A stretch of 64,000 bases of DNA from CALBTQ01 sp036725605 (GCA_036725605.1 DAIMDW010000005.1:1-64000), one strand, 5' to 3'; positions 17,401-25,256 are shown, counted from the stretch's first letter. Notes: generated by a model from the letters alone, not told the origin. Made by a program: numbers and translations.

Positions 17401-18035
17401 ACCTTCTGTTTATTTATTGTTTCCACAAAATAGGAACTGATAGGGAATTCCGCGCGAAGCAATAGAGATACTCGCTTTTCAGTCAACGTATCATTTATTG
17501 TATCGCGAATATTTGTCGGCATTGTCTGGGAACTTACTCCCAACAAACCTCTTGCTTGAGTGCTGTACCAAATTATTTTTCCAGTTTCATCGTGGATATA
17601 GAGAACGGGAGTAATTTTACCTTTCTCGTCCTTTTCTCTCTCATTATTGGGAATATTATGGGCAACTGAGTCTAAAACACTTTCAAAATTATCTGTTACG
17701 CAACCAATGAGCCAGATATAATCTTCGTGGTGAATTTCGTAGAGATTAACCCAGGTTTTGGTATTTTTCTCCCATCGATAAATACGCGGTTCCACACAAC
17801 CGTCTTTATCGCAAAAATCCTTGAAATCATATTTCCCTTTCGTTTTGCCGGATGGACTCCAATTGTTTTCCAAATTCTGCCACATCTGGCCGACGAGAGG
17901 GCTTTGTCTGTCTTTCCATTCATTGAGAAAAACATTTTTCGTAAACGTCTTATCGAGATTGATAATTTTTCCGTCTTTATCCAGGCAGCCAAGACATAAT
18001 TTTGATAAGACAATTTGATGTTCGGGCGTTAGCAC
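14439..18035 (-). CDS. Large PAS/GAF sensor histidine kinase
   Basis: A 1198-residue soluble sensor kinase with no membrane segment or signal peptide. In order: N-terminal PAS-like segments (about residues 1-230 and 330-420), an uncertain middle region, a GAF domain (roughly 640-800), a dimerisation helix with the phospho-His in GHELPSPLS (His844), and a complete HATPase domain at the C-terminus: N box INNAIRY, G1 NDWGKGIE, G2 GTGFGLWLVQK. All catalytic boxes are intact, so it should autophosphorylate. No receiver domain is fused. I chose GTG at 18035, which has AGGAG 8 bases upstream; the longer frame begins 45 bases earlier without one. It is the first gene of the AT-rich trio. The sensed signal is unknown. 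Confidence 0.85.
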   Translation of the reverse strand: MLTPEHQIVLSKLCLGCLDKDGKIINLDKTFTKNVFLNEWKDRQSPLVGQMWQNLENNWSPSGKTKGKYDFKDFCDKDGCVEPRIYRWEKNTKTWVNLYEIHHEDYIWLIGCVTDNFESVLDSVAHNIPNNEREKDEKGKITPVLYIHDETGKIIWYSTQARGLLGVSSQTMPTNIRDTINDTLTEKRVSLLLRAEFPISSYFVETINKQKVLVSVRSIPIENKEVDGKSYLRHAVVGLAQPLSNEKNKKRQSIYDQLDSSNAALYRYLHYTPQNWKRNQSFSERFITPKPNTKKIPDFALSYANKNFFFLAGKEKELKDFEEKYGDDALKKMREKYYFDHSLIWFFEEEEWPHLYKKALGRVYSDTIVDDSAPPENYYRTLINDRIVEIFEFATQFAGHTLYCEGVLRDITEEITEATSADLASKMLENIEQVLPNRDMDTTYFNTLEFLNSLFNADLTILLKPTAPRLNRKNADGSKTNWFIRHFFCKNPPIIHDRTISDSLNKLLTKNLQETGICNLRELNISKINSAFSEILPNSQCNILAVWIRPSRINIDKQTGLMGAIPQARPSVALIINPKIAFPTDLLKGRETDQVKERLQRLYKNILMEKNADGKYLVEQYINQFIEVLDLSLLHYQRDKTILLSQQLESSESWEKKAHRILEEICYSLRCDGGALFLRAENKLELKASFNLIWEDPNYREVYISEEGKPSLVREIALDKKIISSQDPLNEIDYGNLARKVHNIRRFDKIKLVENDDSGYPIESFLGVPIRTASKPHQIVGVIVLLNKRDPNPGNLNTDIELFSSIFSWRDMYLLQSLAEHLVPFLSLAQTHDEMARNLEVLGHELPSPLSVISNLSDWVKVNFHDPTNRIQVLDRQEIIYNACQHMKALVGNVSIIKMEEYLRRIAANHDSRTKPERLFEKYGLLQPSNNPISLYNATKEVTNWLEFYAYEKDTILEATVSRPFSGVIGQKFPGLFISRSYFQQTVFNIINNAIRYRGDAFCVPYHGPIKLDVIDDISFTKRIQVKHGRLFFHGIITEKDLHRLLNYDLPDTMKDAFISLYHKMNNPGSSRPAEIVQIDISFFYHNYDVTNKIKWPHYRIVFNDWGKGIEPDCKNKVFQIGYRSPRANRTDLGTGFGLWLVQKVVNFYGGVVKVTHEIYPTQITIWLPMFLTNYDLVVEMLKKKVTYSMGGTHDRNR

Positions 18036-18091
18036 GAATCCATCTCCTGCCAAATAGCAATAAATGAATTGAAAGGTCACTAACTGAAATG

Positions 18092-18100
18092 ATTATAGCA
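18092..18100 (-). promoter_or_regulatory. Extended -10 promoter for the kinase-receiver-TIR operon
   Basis: Read on the minus strand the bases are TGCTATAAT, a consensus extended -10, about 57 bases upstream of the chosen GTG. No good -35 is found at 17 bases, which an extended -10 can do without. Confidence 0.5.
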
Positions 18101-18153
18101 AAACCATATGACAAAGAAAGCTGTATTTCTATATAGATATTAACCGGACGCGC

Positions 18154-19368
18154 TTACCAAAACTTGAGCAAAACGCGCGTGCCGATGCCCAGGACGTTGG
18201 GGGCGCGGCAGTTTTTGCTTTCCAGCCAGGTCAGGTTGCGGTAGCTGACATAGGGCATCAGCGGCAGGCCGAGGCGCAGCAGGCCGATGGTCGCTTTGCC
18301 GAACAGGATCTGTTTGAAGCCGGGCCGCCATTCCTTTTCGCGGTCCCAGTCCCAGATTTCCGAGTCGCTGTCCCAGTCGGATTGCTGCATGTTGATGTAC
18401 GTGTAGCGGAACTGCAGCGTCAGCAACGGCGGCAGCGCTTCAGCCTTGGAGGCGTCACCCTTGACCAGCCAGGTGCCCAGCGCCGGGCCGCGCAGGGGCA
18501 CGACTTCGATCTGCGCCGACGCGCCAAGCCAGTCGCCGCCGTCGATGGTGTAATGCTTGCCGGTGAAAGCCCGGTAGTTGCACATCAAGGGATTCTTCTT
18601 GCCCTCGGGACTGATGTAGGAATGCGGGAAGAAAATCTCATAGAAAACTTCCGTACCCAGGGTGAGGCGTCCGTCGAGGCTGTCGTGGAAGAATTTGTCG
18701 TAGCCCACGCGGAAGCCCAGGTCGCCGTTGGAGTGAAAATCCCACGAGGTCGTGCCCGCGGTGATCACCTCTTCGGGATCGGGCTGCTTGCCGGTGGGCA
18801 GCGCGCCCATGATCGTCAGGCCCATGCCCGAGTCGATCTTCTCGAACCACTTGATGTAATCGGAGAAGCGGAACAGCACGCCCAGTTGGACGTCGCCGAT
18901 GATCCATTCGTTGCCGCGCCAATGACCCGGCTTGGGCTGGCCCATCGACCCGGCCCATTCCCAGAAGTCGGTTTCGCTGTACGAGCGGCCGAGGCTCCAT
19001 TGGTAGTCGCCGCGCTCCCAGTCGAAATTGGGATCGATGTCGGCGTACTGCATCAGCGGCAGGCCGCCGCCGACCGACAGCGAATCGGTGATGCCGTAAA
19101 ACAACTGAATGGCGAAGATGGACAGTTCCGCCTCGACCTGCGGCTTGAGCGTGCCCTGGCGGCCAGAACCCGGTTCGTAGCGCACCATTTCCTCGATCAG
19201 CGGGACGCGACGCTCGCGGTTGTCCCACTTGCTGTCGAGGGTGGATTGCATCCAGCCGACGTCGAGCAGGAAGGTGCCCGTGGGCAACGTTTCGGTGAAG
19301 CCGGCCAGCGCGTGGACGGGCAGCAGCAGCGCGACGAACAACAGCGGGAGCAGGCGCGCGGCTCTCAT
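18154..19368 (-). CDS. Putative outer-membrane beta-barrel protein
   Basis: A 404-residue secreted protein. The signal peptide MRAARLLPLLFVALLLPVHALA fits type I cleavage. The mature part alternates short hydrophobic strands with Gly/Asp turns (LSIFAIQLFYGITDSLSVGGGLPLM; DVQLGVLFRFSDYIKWF; GDLGFRVGYDKFF) and ends VLLKFW with a C-terminal aromatic residue, typical of outer-membrane barrels recognised by BamA. It may be a transporter or porin of the FadL/SphA kind, but this is not established. It overlaps the upstream lipoprotein gene by 4 bases (ATGA), has a GGAGGTG Shine-Dalgarno and is the last gene of the probable operon. Confidence 0.75.
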   Translation of the reverse strand: MRAARLLPLLFVALLLPVHALAGFTETLPTGTFLLDVGWMQSTLDSKWDNRERRVPLIEEMVRYEPGSGRQGTLKPQVEAELSIFAIQLFYGITDSLSVGGGLPLMQYADIDPNFDWERGDYQWSLGRSYSETDFWEWAGSMGQPKPGHWRGNEWIIGDVQLGVLFRFSDYIKWFEKIDSGMGLTIMGALPTGKQPDPEEVITAGTTSWDFHSNGDLGFRVGYDKFFHDSLDGRLTLGTEVFYEIFFPHSYISPEGKKNPLMCNYRAFTGKHYTIDGGDWLGASAQIEVVPLRGPALGTWLVKGDASKAEALPPLLTLQFRYTYINMQQSDWDSDSEIWDWDREKEWRPGFKQILFGKATIGLLRLGLPLMPYVSYRNLTWLESKNCRAPNVLGIGTRVLLKFW

Positions 19369-21293
19369 AGCGCACCTCCTTCCGACCATTTTTCGCCGAG
19401 GTCGGTTTCCTCGAACTCCGCATCCGGCGCGGGAACCATGCCGGCGCCGACCCAGACGGTCAAATCGCCGGGATCGTACACGGCCGAGTTCATGCTGTCG
19501 CGCACGTCCTTGAGGTCGATCAGGCGTAACATGTCGATGGTGCGCGCGACGTCGAGCTTGCCGTAGCGTTCGCGCAAGGCGTCGGCGGTGCAGAAGAACG
19601 CGCGCACCGAACGGAAGTAGAAGGTGGTCCAGTAGCGCTGCGGTTGGAGGTCGAAGTTGACGATCTGGTAGCGGATCTCCTCGAGGTTTTTCTGGTAGTG
19701 CGAGGCGACGTATAGATCGTCGCCGGCGACGGTCGCCAACGGCTTGCCCCAGGCGTCCTGGTCTTCCGGATTGTCCAAGTCGTTGCCGTACACGTGTACG
19801 CCGCCTTCATCGCGCTCGGTGATGTCCGAATCCACTTCGACGACTTTCATTTCGCCGGAAGGATCGGCCAGCAGGAAGTTCCAGCCGTAGCTGGCCTGGT
19901 GTTCGTAGAAGTAGGGCAAGGCATCCTCGACGTTGTCGTATTTGCTGATCAGTTCGCGCAGCATGACGCCGGCCGTCACGCCCGTGGGTTTGAACTTGGC
20001 GAAGATCAGTCCCTCGTTGAAGGAGGCGGCGAACGGCGTGTTGAGCGTGTCCGACGCGTTGTACAGCGCGGTCAGGCCCTGATCGTTCATCCCCGAGAAA
20101 CCCCAGATCACGCCGGGGTAACCCAACACGGAGAAGGCGTGGCCTTGATCGGGATGGTGCACGAACATGGTGACGTGCTTGTGGGTGATGTTGCTGTCGA
20201 GCATGGCGAAGTTGTGGGCGACGATCACCCGGCCGTCGCGCGTGGCCGAACCGCGTAGGGCGAAGGCCAGCGACGGCGGTTGCGAGCGGCCGTCGTTGTA
20301 ACCCTGGTTGGGCACCTGGTGGATTTTCTTGCCGTAGCCCGCGGTGGTGAAGGTGATGCGTTCGGCGCGCATCGTACGCGGATGATTCGGCGGCACGCGC
20401 ACGACCTCGAGCAAGTCGGTGCATTGGATGCTCAACGAAACGACACCCGCCTCCGGCCAACCCTCGGGCGGCAGGAAGGTCACTTCGATGGTCTTGCCTT
20501 CGCGCGCATAGGGGCGCGTTTGCACTTCCGGATCGGAGGCAAGGAAGAGCCGGTCGTTGTACTGAATGCGGACCGACTCGGGATTCACGCCTTCCTTGTC
20601 GTCGTCGAGGGTGAACTTGACCGGCGCGTCCAGCGGCACCTCGACCATCGTGGCGTAGGAGCGCGGCTCGTAGGGATCCTGCCGCTCCTCGCCGGGCTCG
20701 TCGATTTCCCCGTCGCCGTCGTTGTCCTTGCCGTCGGCGTTGAGGTCGCCGTCGAAGGACACCGTCAACAGCCAGGGCCCCTGGATGAGCTTGATGAAGA
20801 AGGTGATCGAGCGGAAGCCCATCAGCGTGTCGAAGAAGGTGTTGAGGATCAGGATTTCGTCGAAGGACAGTTCGGCGCCGTCGGCGATGCCCCGCATCTC
20901 GTCGATGTATTCCTGCGGCATGAACTTGAGAAATTCCTGACCGCATTCGAGCATCATGCGCGGCGAGAACTGGCCGTTGCCGTACAGTTCCTCGTTCTGG
21001 TAGCGCAGCATGACGCTGGCCACGTCGTAGCGATCGCGTTCGAGGTACGGATAAATCGAGTTGGTCAACAGCATCGTGTACAGCGAGCGGATCTTGCTGC
21101 GGAAGCGCTGACCGTGCTGGAGACCGCGTTCGTAGGGCGAACCGTAGAGGTCGAACACCTGGTAATACTTCGGTTCCGTCGCGCGCGGTGCACAGCCGGC
21201 AAGCAGGGCGGCGATGACGAACAGGGCGACCGCGAACATGAGGCGCGGACGAGACAACGGGTTCGGGCGATGATCCGAGAGTAAATGGCGCAT
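19365..21293 (-). CDS. C45/Ntn-hydrolase-like lipoprotein with a calcium-repeat insert
   Basis: A 642-residue lipoprotein (lipobox LLAGC, Cys34). The motif GSPYERGLQHGQRF and the later TRDGRVIVAHNFAMLDSN...GYPGVIWGFSGMNDQGLTALYN match the acyltransferase/C45 peptidase family, related to amidohydrolases that act on N-acyl bonds. At the position of the usual nucleophilic Cys (Cys-Thr-Ser-Phe-Ala-Leu) the chain reads Ser341-Leu-Ala-Phe-Ala-Leu, so Ser may be the nucleophile or the site is dead. About 175 residues are inserted before it, starting with a thrombospondin-type-3/EF-like acidic motif (DLNADGKDNDGDGEIDE) likely to bind calcium. The start at 21293 has AAGGA 7 bases upstream. Gene order suggests co-transcription with the S1P-lyase-like gene. 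Confidence 0.78.
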   Translation of the reverse strand: MRHLLSDHRPNPLSRPRLMFAVALFVIAALLAGCAPRATEPKYYQVFDLYGSPYERGLQHGQRFRSKIRSLYTMLLTNSIYPYLERDRYDVASVMLRYQNEELYGNGQFSPRMMLECGQEFLKFMPQEYIDEMRGIADGAELSFDEILILNTFFDTLMGFRSITFFIKLIQGPWLLTVSFDGDLNADGKDNDGDGEIDEPGEERQDPYEPRSYATMVEVPLDAPVKFTLDDDKEGVNPESVRIQYNDRLFLASDPEVQTRPYAREGKTIEVTFLPPEGWPEAGVVSLSIQCTDLLEVVRVPPNHPRTMRAERITFTTAGYGKKIHQVPNQGYNDGRSQPPSLAFALRGSATRDGRVIVAHNFAMLDSNITHKHVTMFVHHPDQGHAFSVLGYPGVIWGFSGMNDQGLTALYNASDTLNTPFAASFNEGLIFAKFKPTGVTAGVMLRELISKYDNVEDALPYFYEHQASYGWNFLLADPSGEMKVVEVDSDITERDEGGVHVYGNDLDNPEDQDAWGKPLATVAGDDLYVASHYQKNLEEIRYQIVNFDLQPQRYWTTFYFRSVRAFFCTADALRERYGKLDVARTIDMLRLIDLKDVRDSMNSAVYDPGDLTVWVGAGMVPAPDAEFEETDLGEKWSEGGAL

Positions 21294-21395
21294 CGTTCGA
21301 TCCTTCAAAGTACGTTCTTAACTTGTAAAAACAACCGTGGCGTCAACAGCCAATCGACCAAAGCGTATCCGTCATGCCGACCGCGCGCGGACCGA

Positions 21396-22865
21396 TCACT
21401 CGGGCTCGATGCCGAGCAAATCGTTGAGGCGGTTGGTCAGCTTCTTTTTGTACTCCACGAACTTCATGCCCAGTTTCGTCGTCAGGTCGTCGCCGGACGC
21501 CGAGCTGCCCAGGTCGGGCATTTTGGCGTCGGGACCGTACATCTCCAGGAAGATCTTCAAGACTTCCTTTTTGATCAGGCCGCGCATGGGCACGTGGGCG
21601 ATCATGCCGTACATCGCCGCGTTGCCTTCCTCGGCCAGGCCGGGATTCTGCCGCACGTATTCGACCGACTCGCGCAGGTCGTTGAGGTAGACGTCGGCGA
21701 TTTTTGTATGCTGCGTGGTGACCATGTTGTGCAGGCAGTCGGGCTTTTGTTGACGATCGATGTGCCAGCCGCGTTTTTCCATCTGGTCGGCGACGCAATA
21801 TACGTTCAGGTCGCGATCGACCGAGCGGAAGGCGAACACGCTCATGTGCGGCCGGGCGACCACGGCCAGGCCCGGAATGGCGTTGATGCCGTCCATCAAC
21901 GTTTTGGTGGTGTCCATGATCTGCCGCGCCGTTTCCAGGTAGCCGTCCTCGCCCAAAGCGACCATCGCGGCCCAGGCCGCGGCGATGGAGCCGCCCGGAC
22001 GCGTGCCCAGCAAAGCCGGCGAAGCGAACACGCCGCCGGGCCAGTCGGTGAACACGAACATCTGGTATTTGAGAATGTCGATGTTGCGGTAGGTGATCGT
22101 CGAGGCGCCCTTGGCCGCGAAGCCGTACTTGTGCGTGTCGGCGCTGATCGAGGTGACGCCCGGCACGCGGAAGTCGAAGGGCGGCACGGGGTAGCCGAGC
22201 TTTTCCACGAAGGGCAGAAGGTAACCGCCCAGGCACGAGTCCACGTGCAGCGGGATGTTCTTCTTCAGGGCCAGTTCGCCCAGTTCCTCGATCGGATCGA
22301 CCACGCCGAACGGATAGCAGGGTGCGCTGCCGACCAGCAGGATCGTGTTGCGGTTGATCAGCTTCTTGACCGCTTTCACGTCGACGCGCTTGTCCTTGCC
22401 CACCGGCGCGTGCACCGCTTTGACGCCGAAATAGTGCGCGCCTTTTTCAAAGGCCATGTGCACCGTTTCGGGGACGATCATTTCCGGCGTGCCGACGAAG
22501 AAACGTTTGTCGCGCGCCAGGTCGCGATAGGTTTTGACGGCCATCAGGCAGCTTTCGGTGCCGCCCGAGGTGATCGTGCCCACGGTGTCGGCGTCGCCGT
22601 GCAGCATCGAGGCGGTCATGCGGATCACTTCGGTTTCGAAGCGTTTGAGGCTGAGGAAGGCCATCGGGTTCAGGCCGTTTTCCGAGAAGAACGAGGTGTA
22701 CGCCTTCTTCAAAAAATCGGTGTGCTCATCGTTGAGGTGATACACCAGGCTCCAGGTTTTACCCGTACGATAGTCGGCATCGTCCGCGGCGAAAGTCTTC
22801 ATCATTTTGAGGATGTCTTTTCTCGGCAAACCCTTTTCCGGCAGCTTGTTGAAGGAATCGCTCAT
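21396..22865 (-). CDS. PLP-dependent sphingosine-1-phosphate-lyase-like enzyme
   Basis: A 489-residue fold-type I PLP enzyme of the group II decarboxylase superfamily. The Schiff-base lysine is Lys246 in SISADTHKYG, the wording typical of sphingosine-1-phosphate lyases; GGTESCLMAV binds the PLP phosphate and HVDSCLGGYLLPF is the conserved Asp/His region. Unlike the eukaryotic enzyme, no N-terminal membrane anchor is present, matching the bacterial homologues. The expected reaction is retro-aldol cleavage of a phosphorylated long-chain base to a fatty aldehyde and phosphoethanolamine; a glutamate- or tyrosine-type decarboxylase is less likely. The chosen ATG follows AAGGAG by 5 bases. It is divergent from a TetR regulator, which suggests control by that protein. 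Confidence 0.83.
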   Translation of the reverse strand: MSDSFNKLPEKGLPRKDILKMMKTFAADDADYRTGKTWSLVYHLNDEHTDFLKKAYTSFFSENGLNPMAFLSLKRFETEVIRMTASMLHGDADTVGTITSGGTESCLMAVKTYRDLARDKRFFVGTPEMIVPETVHMAFEKGAHYFGVKAVHAPVGKDKRVDVKAVKKLINRNTILLVGSAPCYPFGVVDPIEELGELALKKNIPLHVDSCLGGYLLPFVEKLGYPVPPFDFRVPGVTSISADTHKYGFAAKGASTITYRNIDILKYQMFVFTDWPGGVFASPALLGTRPGGSIAAAWAAMVALGEDGYLETARQIMDTTKTLMDGINAIPGLAVVARPHMSVFAFRSVDRDLNVYCVADQMEKRGWHIDRQQKPDCLHNMVTTQHTKIADVYLNDLRESVEYVRQNPGLAEEGNAAMYGMIAHVPMRGLIKKEVLKIFLEMYGPDAKMPDLGSSASGDDLTTKLGMKFVEYKKKLTNRLNDLLGIEPE

Positions 22866-23072
22866 TGTTTGCTCCTTACCTTGATGTCCATTGGCTTTAG
22901 GTGTTGTCCATGCATGCCCGCACCGAGAAGGTCCGCGTTCGCGCACACCGATTCTTTTATCGCTTGCCGCGCAACAAAATGGCCGGAAGTCGAACGTTGA
23001 AGAATCATGAACTTCGAAAACGCCCCGTTTGCATGCCGGAACCGGTCGATCCCCACCGTGTGAAAAGAAGTT

Positions 23073-23084
23073 GAGCTTTTACTC
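23073..23084 (+). promoter_or_regulatory. Candidate TetR operator (copy 1)
   Basis: The 12 bases GAGCTTTTACTC lie in the divergent region between the S1P-lyase-like and tetR genes, 62 bases before the tetR ATG, and overlap a possible -35 (TTGAGC, 18-base spacer, CATGAT). A near copy, GAGTGTTTACTC, is upstream of 25257; both are preceded by TGTGAAAAG. Confidence 0.45.
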
Positions 23085-23146
23085 ACATTCGGTGCATGAT
23101 AAGCAAGTTCACCACGAATGACAACTCGCTTTTTTTTGAGGGAACG

Positions 23147-23767
23147 ATGAAGCAGATCAAGCCCCGCAAACGGCCGCAGCAAAAACGATCGCGGGATACG
23201 GTCGACACGATTCTCAACGCCACGGCGCAAGTGTTGATTCGAGAGGGATACGATCAGACGAGCACGAACAAGATCGCCGTCGAGGCGGGCGTGAGCATCG
23301 GTTCGCTGTATCACTATTTCCCGAACAAGGAAGCGTTGGTGTTGGCGCTCAACCGCCGGCTGGCCGAGCAGGAACTCGATCTGATCCGCCAGACGTTCGT
23401 CGAGGTGTCCAACGCGTCGTTGCGCGACACGATCCGCAAGTCGGTCGAGGTGATGGTGCACATGCATCGCATCGCGCCGGAGTTGCATCGGGTGCTGGTC
23501 GAGCAGGTGCCGCGTATGGGGCCGCTGCGCAAGATCAACGAAATCGACCGGCAGATCATCGAGATGATCCGCGAGCAACTGTTGCGGTTGAAAAAGGAAC
23601 TTTCGCCGGCGGATGCGGAACTGATGATTTTCGTCGTGTTCAACATCGTGGAAACGCTGACGCACCAGGCGGTGCTGTATCAGCCGCAGTTGCTGCAGGG
23701 CGAGCGGTTGATCGACGAGATTTCCTCGTTGGTGGAGCTGTATCTGCGCAAGAAAATGAATTTGTAG
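23147..23767 (+). CDS. TetR/AcrR family transcriptional regulator
   Basis: A 206-residue DNA-binding repressor. The N-terminal helix-turn-helix is textbook: QKRSRDTVDTILNATAQVLIREG followed by TSTNKIAVEAGVSIGSLYHYFPNKEALV. The C-terminal half is helical and would bind a small ligand, perhaps a lipid or acyl-CoA, judging from the neighbours. The ATG at 23147 has GAGG 6 bases upstream; the longer frame from 23096 runs through the putative operator. It is divergent from the S1P-lyase-like gene and probably represses both directions. Confidence 0.87.
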   Translation: MKQIKPRKRPQQKRSRDTVDTILNATAQVLIREGYDQTSTNKIAVEAGVSIGSLYHYFPNKEALVLALNRRLAEQELDLIRQTFVEVSNASLRDTIRKSVEVMVHMHRIAPELHRVLVEQVPRMGPLRKINEIDRQIIEMIREQLLRLKKELSPADAELMIFVVFNIVETLTHQAVLYQPQLLQGERLIDEISSLVELYLRKKMNL

Positions 23768-23780
23768 ACCCCGCCGCGTT

Positions 23781-25031
23781 CTATTCGAAGAGCAACGACG
23801 GATCGTTCCAGATATCGATGATCAACTGCAGGAAGCGGCGCAAGCCGTCCTGCGACGGGTGCGCGAAGAACGAGCCGACGTTGAGCTTGATCAGGCCGGG
23901 GAACCGCCGGATGGTCAGCGGACCCAGTTCGATGGGCAGCACGCCGACCAGGTGCAGCAGGTCGTTGAAGTCGGCCATCGACAGCAGGGCCACCTCATAG
24001 GGATCGGGATCCTGCGTCGAGCTTTCATAGAACGCGTCGGCGATGTCCACGCACAGTTGCCGCGCCACGTCCACTTCCGTCGGTTCGATTTCGATTTCCT
24101 GGCCCAGGAACACCCGGTCAATGCCCTTGTCATAGACGCCGTTGCCGTTGATGTCCTCGTAGTGCACGGGCGAATTGTCCTGCGGTCCGGTTTCGGCGGC
24201 CAGCGAATCGAAGGTGTCGACCATACGCATGAAGCCGTTGGCGATGGCCAGCCCGGTGATGTTCATCGATTCGACGCCGCTGCCCGGCTCCAGGTACAGG
24301 AAGTGGGGGAAGCGTTCGCTGTGGAACAGGTCGTAGATCAGCGACATGATCATGTCGATCGTTTCGAGCGTCGATTTTTCGCCGCCGCCCGAACCCAGCT
24401 CGATCGCCAGTTGCGTATAGTCGAAACGCAGATCATGCGCCAGCAGCAGGTTGACGACCGCATAGGAAATGCTGTTGAACGCGCCGATCATGTACAGGTC
24501 GGTTTTGTCGAAGGTGCCGCCGTAGGAAAGCAGATCCTCGCCGGTAATCTGAAAACCGTAGTGCTCCAACTCGAAGGAGAAGTCGGGACCGGCCATCAAC
24601 TGCGGAAAGATTTCCTCGGCACGGGCGATCTCCGGCATAATTTCTTCGATGAAGAAAATGTGAATGGCGTTGATGTCGTCGCCGTTGATCGACGAGGGAG
24701 CGAATTGCTCGTTGGTGACGTTGTTTTCAGGATTGAAGGAAATGGCGTTGATGGTGGAAATGACCTGATCGACGAAGTTGAACAACCGCATCGGGCCGGC
24801 CAGGACCAAACCCACCTGCGCGTCGGTATTGTCGGCATCGATCGCCAATGCCTTTTCGAACTGTTTCGCGGCGTAATGCGCTTCGTTGTTGATCAGGTGT
24901 TGTTTGCCTTGCCGGATATAATCTTCCAGCCCCGGATCGTCCGTCGAATCGTCATTGTCGGAGCAGGAGAACAATAGAAAGCAGAACAGGACGAGCATGC
25001 CGAGCGATATAACGGATCGAATGGCTTTCAA
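23781..25031 (-). CDS. Lipoprotein with TPR-like segment
   Basis: A 416-residue predicted lipoprotein: LVLFCFLLFSC lipobox, then a short acidic linker (SDNDDSTDDPG). Next comes one tetratricopeptide-like helix pair (AAKQFEKALAIDADNTDAQVGLVLA) and a long helical domain of unknown function containing DINGNGVYDKGIDR, a calcium-loop-like motif. The TTG at 25031 is chosen because AGGAG stands 7 bases upstream and the signal peptide starts at once (KAIRSVISLGML). It is convergent with tetR, with 13 bases between stops. The role is unknown; a periplasmic assembly or binding function is possible. Confidence 0.78.
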   Translation of the reverse strand: MKAIRSVISLGMLVLFCFLLFSCSDNDDSTDDPGLEDYIRQGKQHLINNEAHYAAKQFEKALAIDADNTDAQVGLVLAGPMRLFNFVDQVISTINAISFNPENNVTNEQFAPSSINGDDINAIHIFFIEEIMPEIARAEEIFPQLMAGPDFSFELEHYGFQITGEDLLSYGGTFDKTDLYMIGAFNSISYAVVNLLLAHDLRFDYTQLAIELGSGGGEKSTLETIDMIMSLIYDLFHSERFPHFLYLEPGSGVESMNITGLAIANGFMRMVDTFDSLAAETGPQDNSPVHYEDINGNGVYDKGIDRVFLGQEIEIEPTEVDVARQLCVDIADAFYESSTQDPDPYEVALLSMADFNDLLHLVGVLPIELGPLTIRRFPGLIKLNVGSFFAHPSQDGLRRFLQLIIDIWNDPSLLFE

Positions 25032-25179
25032 TACGTTTCTCCTTTGTACAGCGAAACCCAAACCTCACATCTGAAAAGAGCGAACACATTGTCGCATAAT
25101 TCATAACACATACGGGATGCAATGTGCAAACGGCGGCGTAACACACTGAATAATAAAAAGATTTTCCGATGTGAAAAGT

Positions 25180-25191
25180 GAGTGTTTACTC
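25180..25191 (+). promoter_or_regulatory. Candidate TetR operator (copy 2)
   Basis: GAGTGTTTACTC, an inverted repeat GAGT-N4-ACTC, is preceded by TGTGAAAAG as at 23059-23084. It lies 13 bases before the TATAAT of the promoter for the gene at 25257, a position that would block RNA polymerase. Confidence 0.45.
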
Positions 25192-25204
25192 GGTTTCTCT
25201 TCAG

Positions 25205-25210
25205 TATAAT
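25205..25210 (+). promoter_or_regulatory. -10 box for the gene at 25257
   Basis: A perfect TATAAT 46 bases before the ATG. The -35 region at 25182-25187 (GTGTTT) is poor and falls within the candidate operator. Confidence 0.45.
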
Positions 25211-25256
25211 GCAAAAACCCGAATGGACCATTTAAAGGAGCGAGCTGGAATAGTCG

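Noticed and set aside
12782..18145. GGTTAAT and ATTAACC as inverted repeats bounding the AT-rich island
   Set aside because: Only seven bases, one overlapping the TIR gene stop; such matches are likely by chance in AT-rich DNA, and no recombinase is present.
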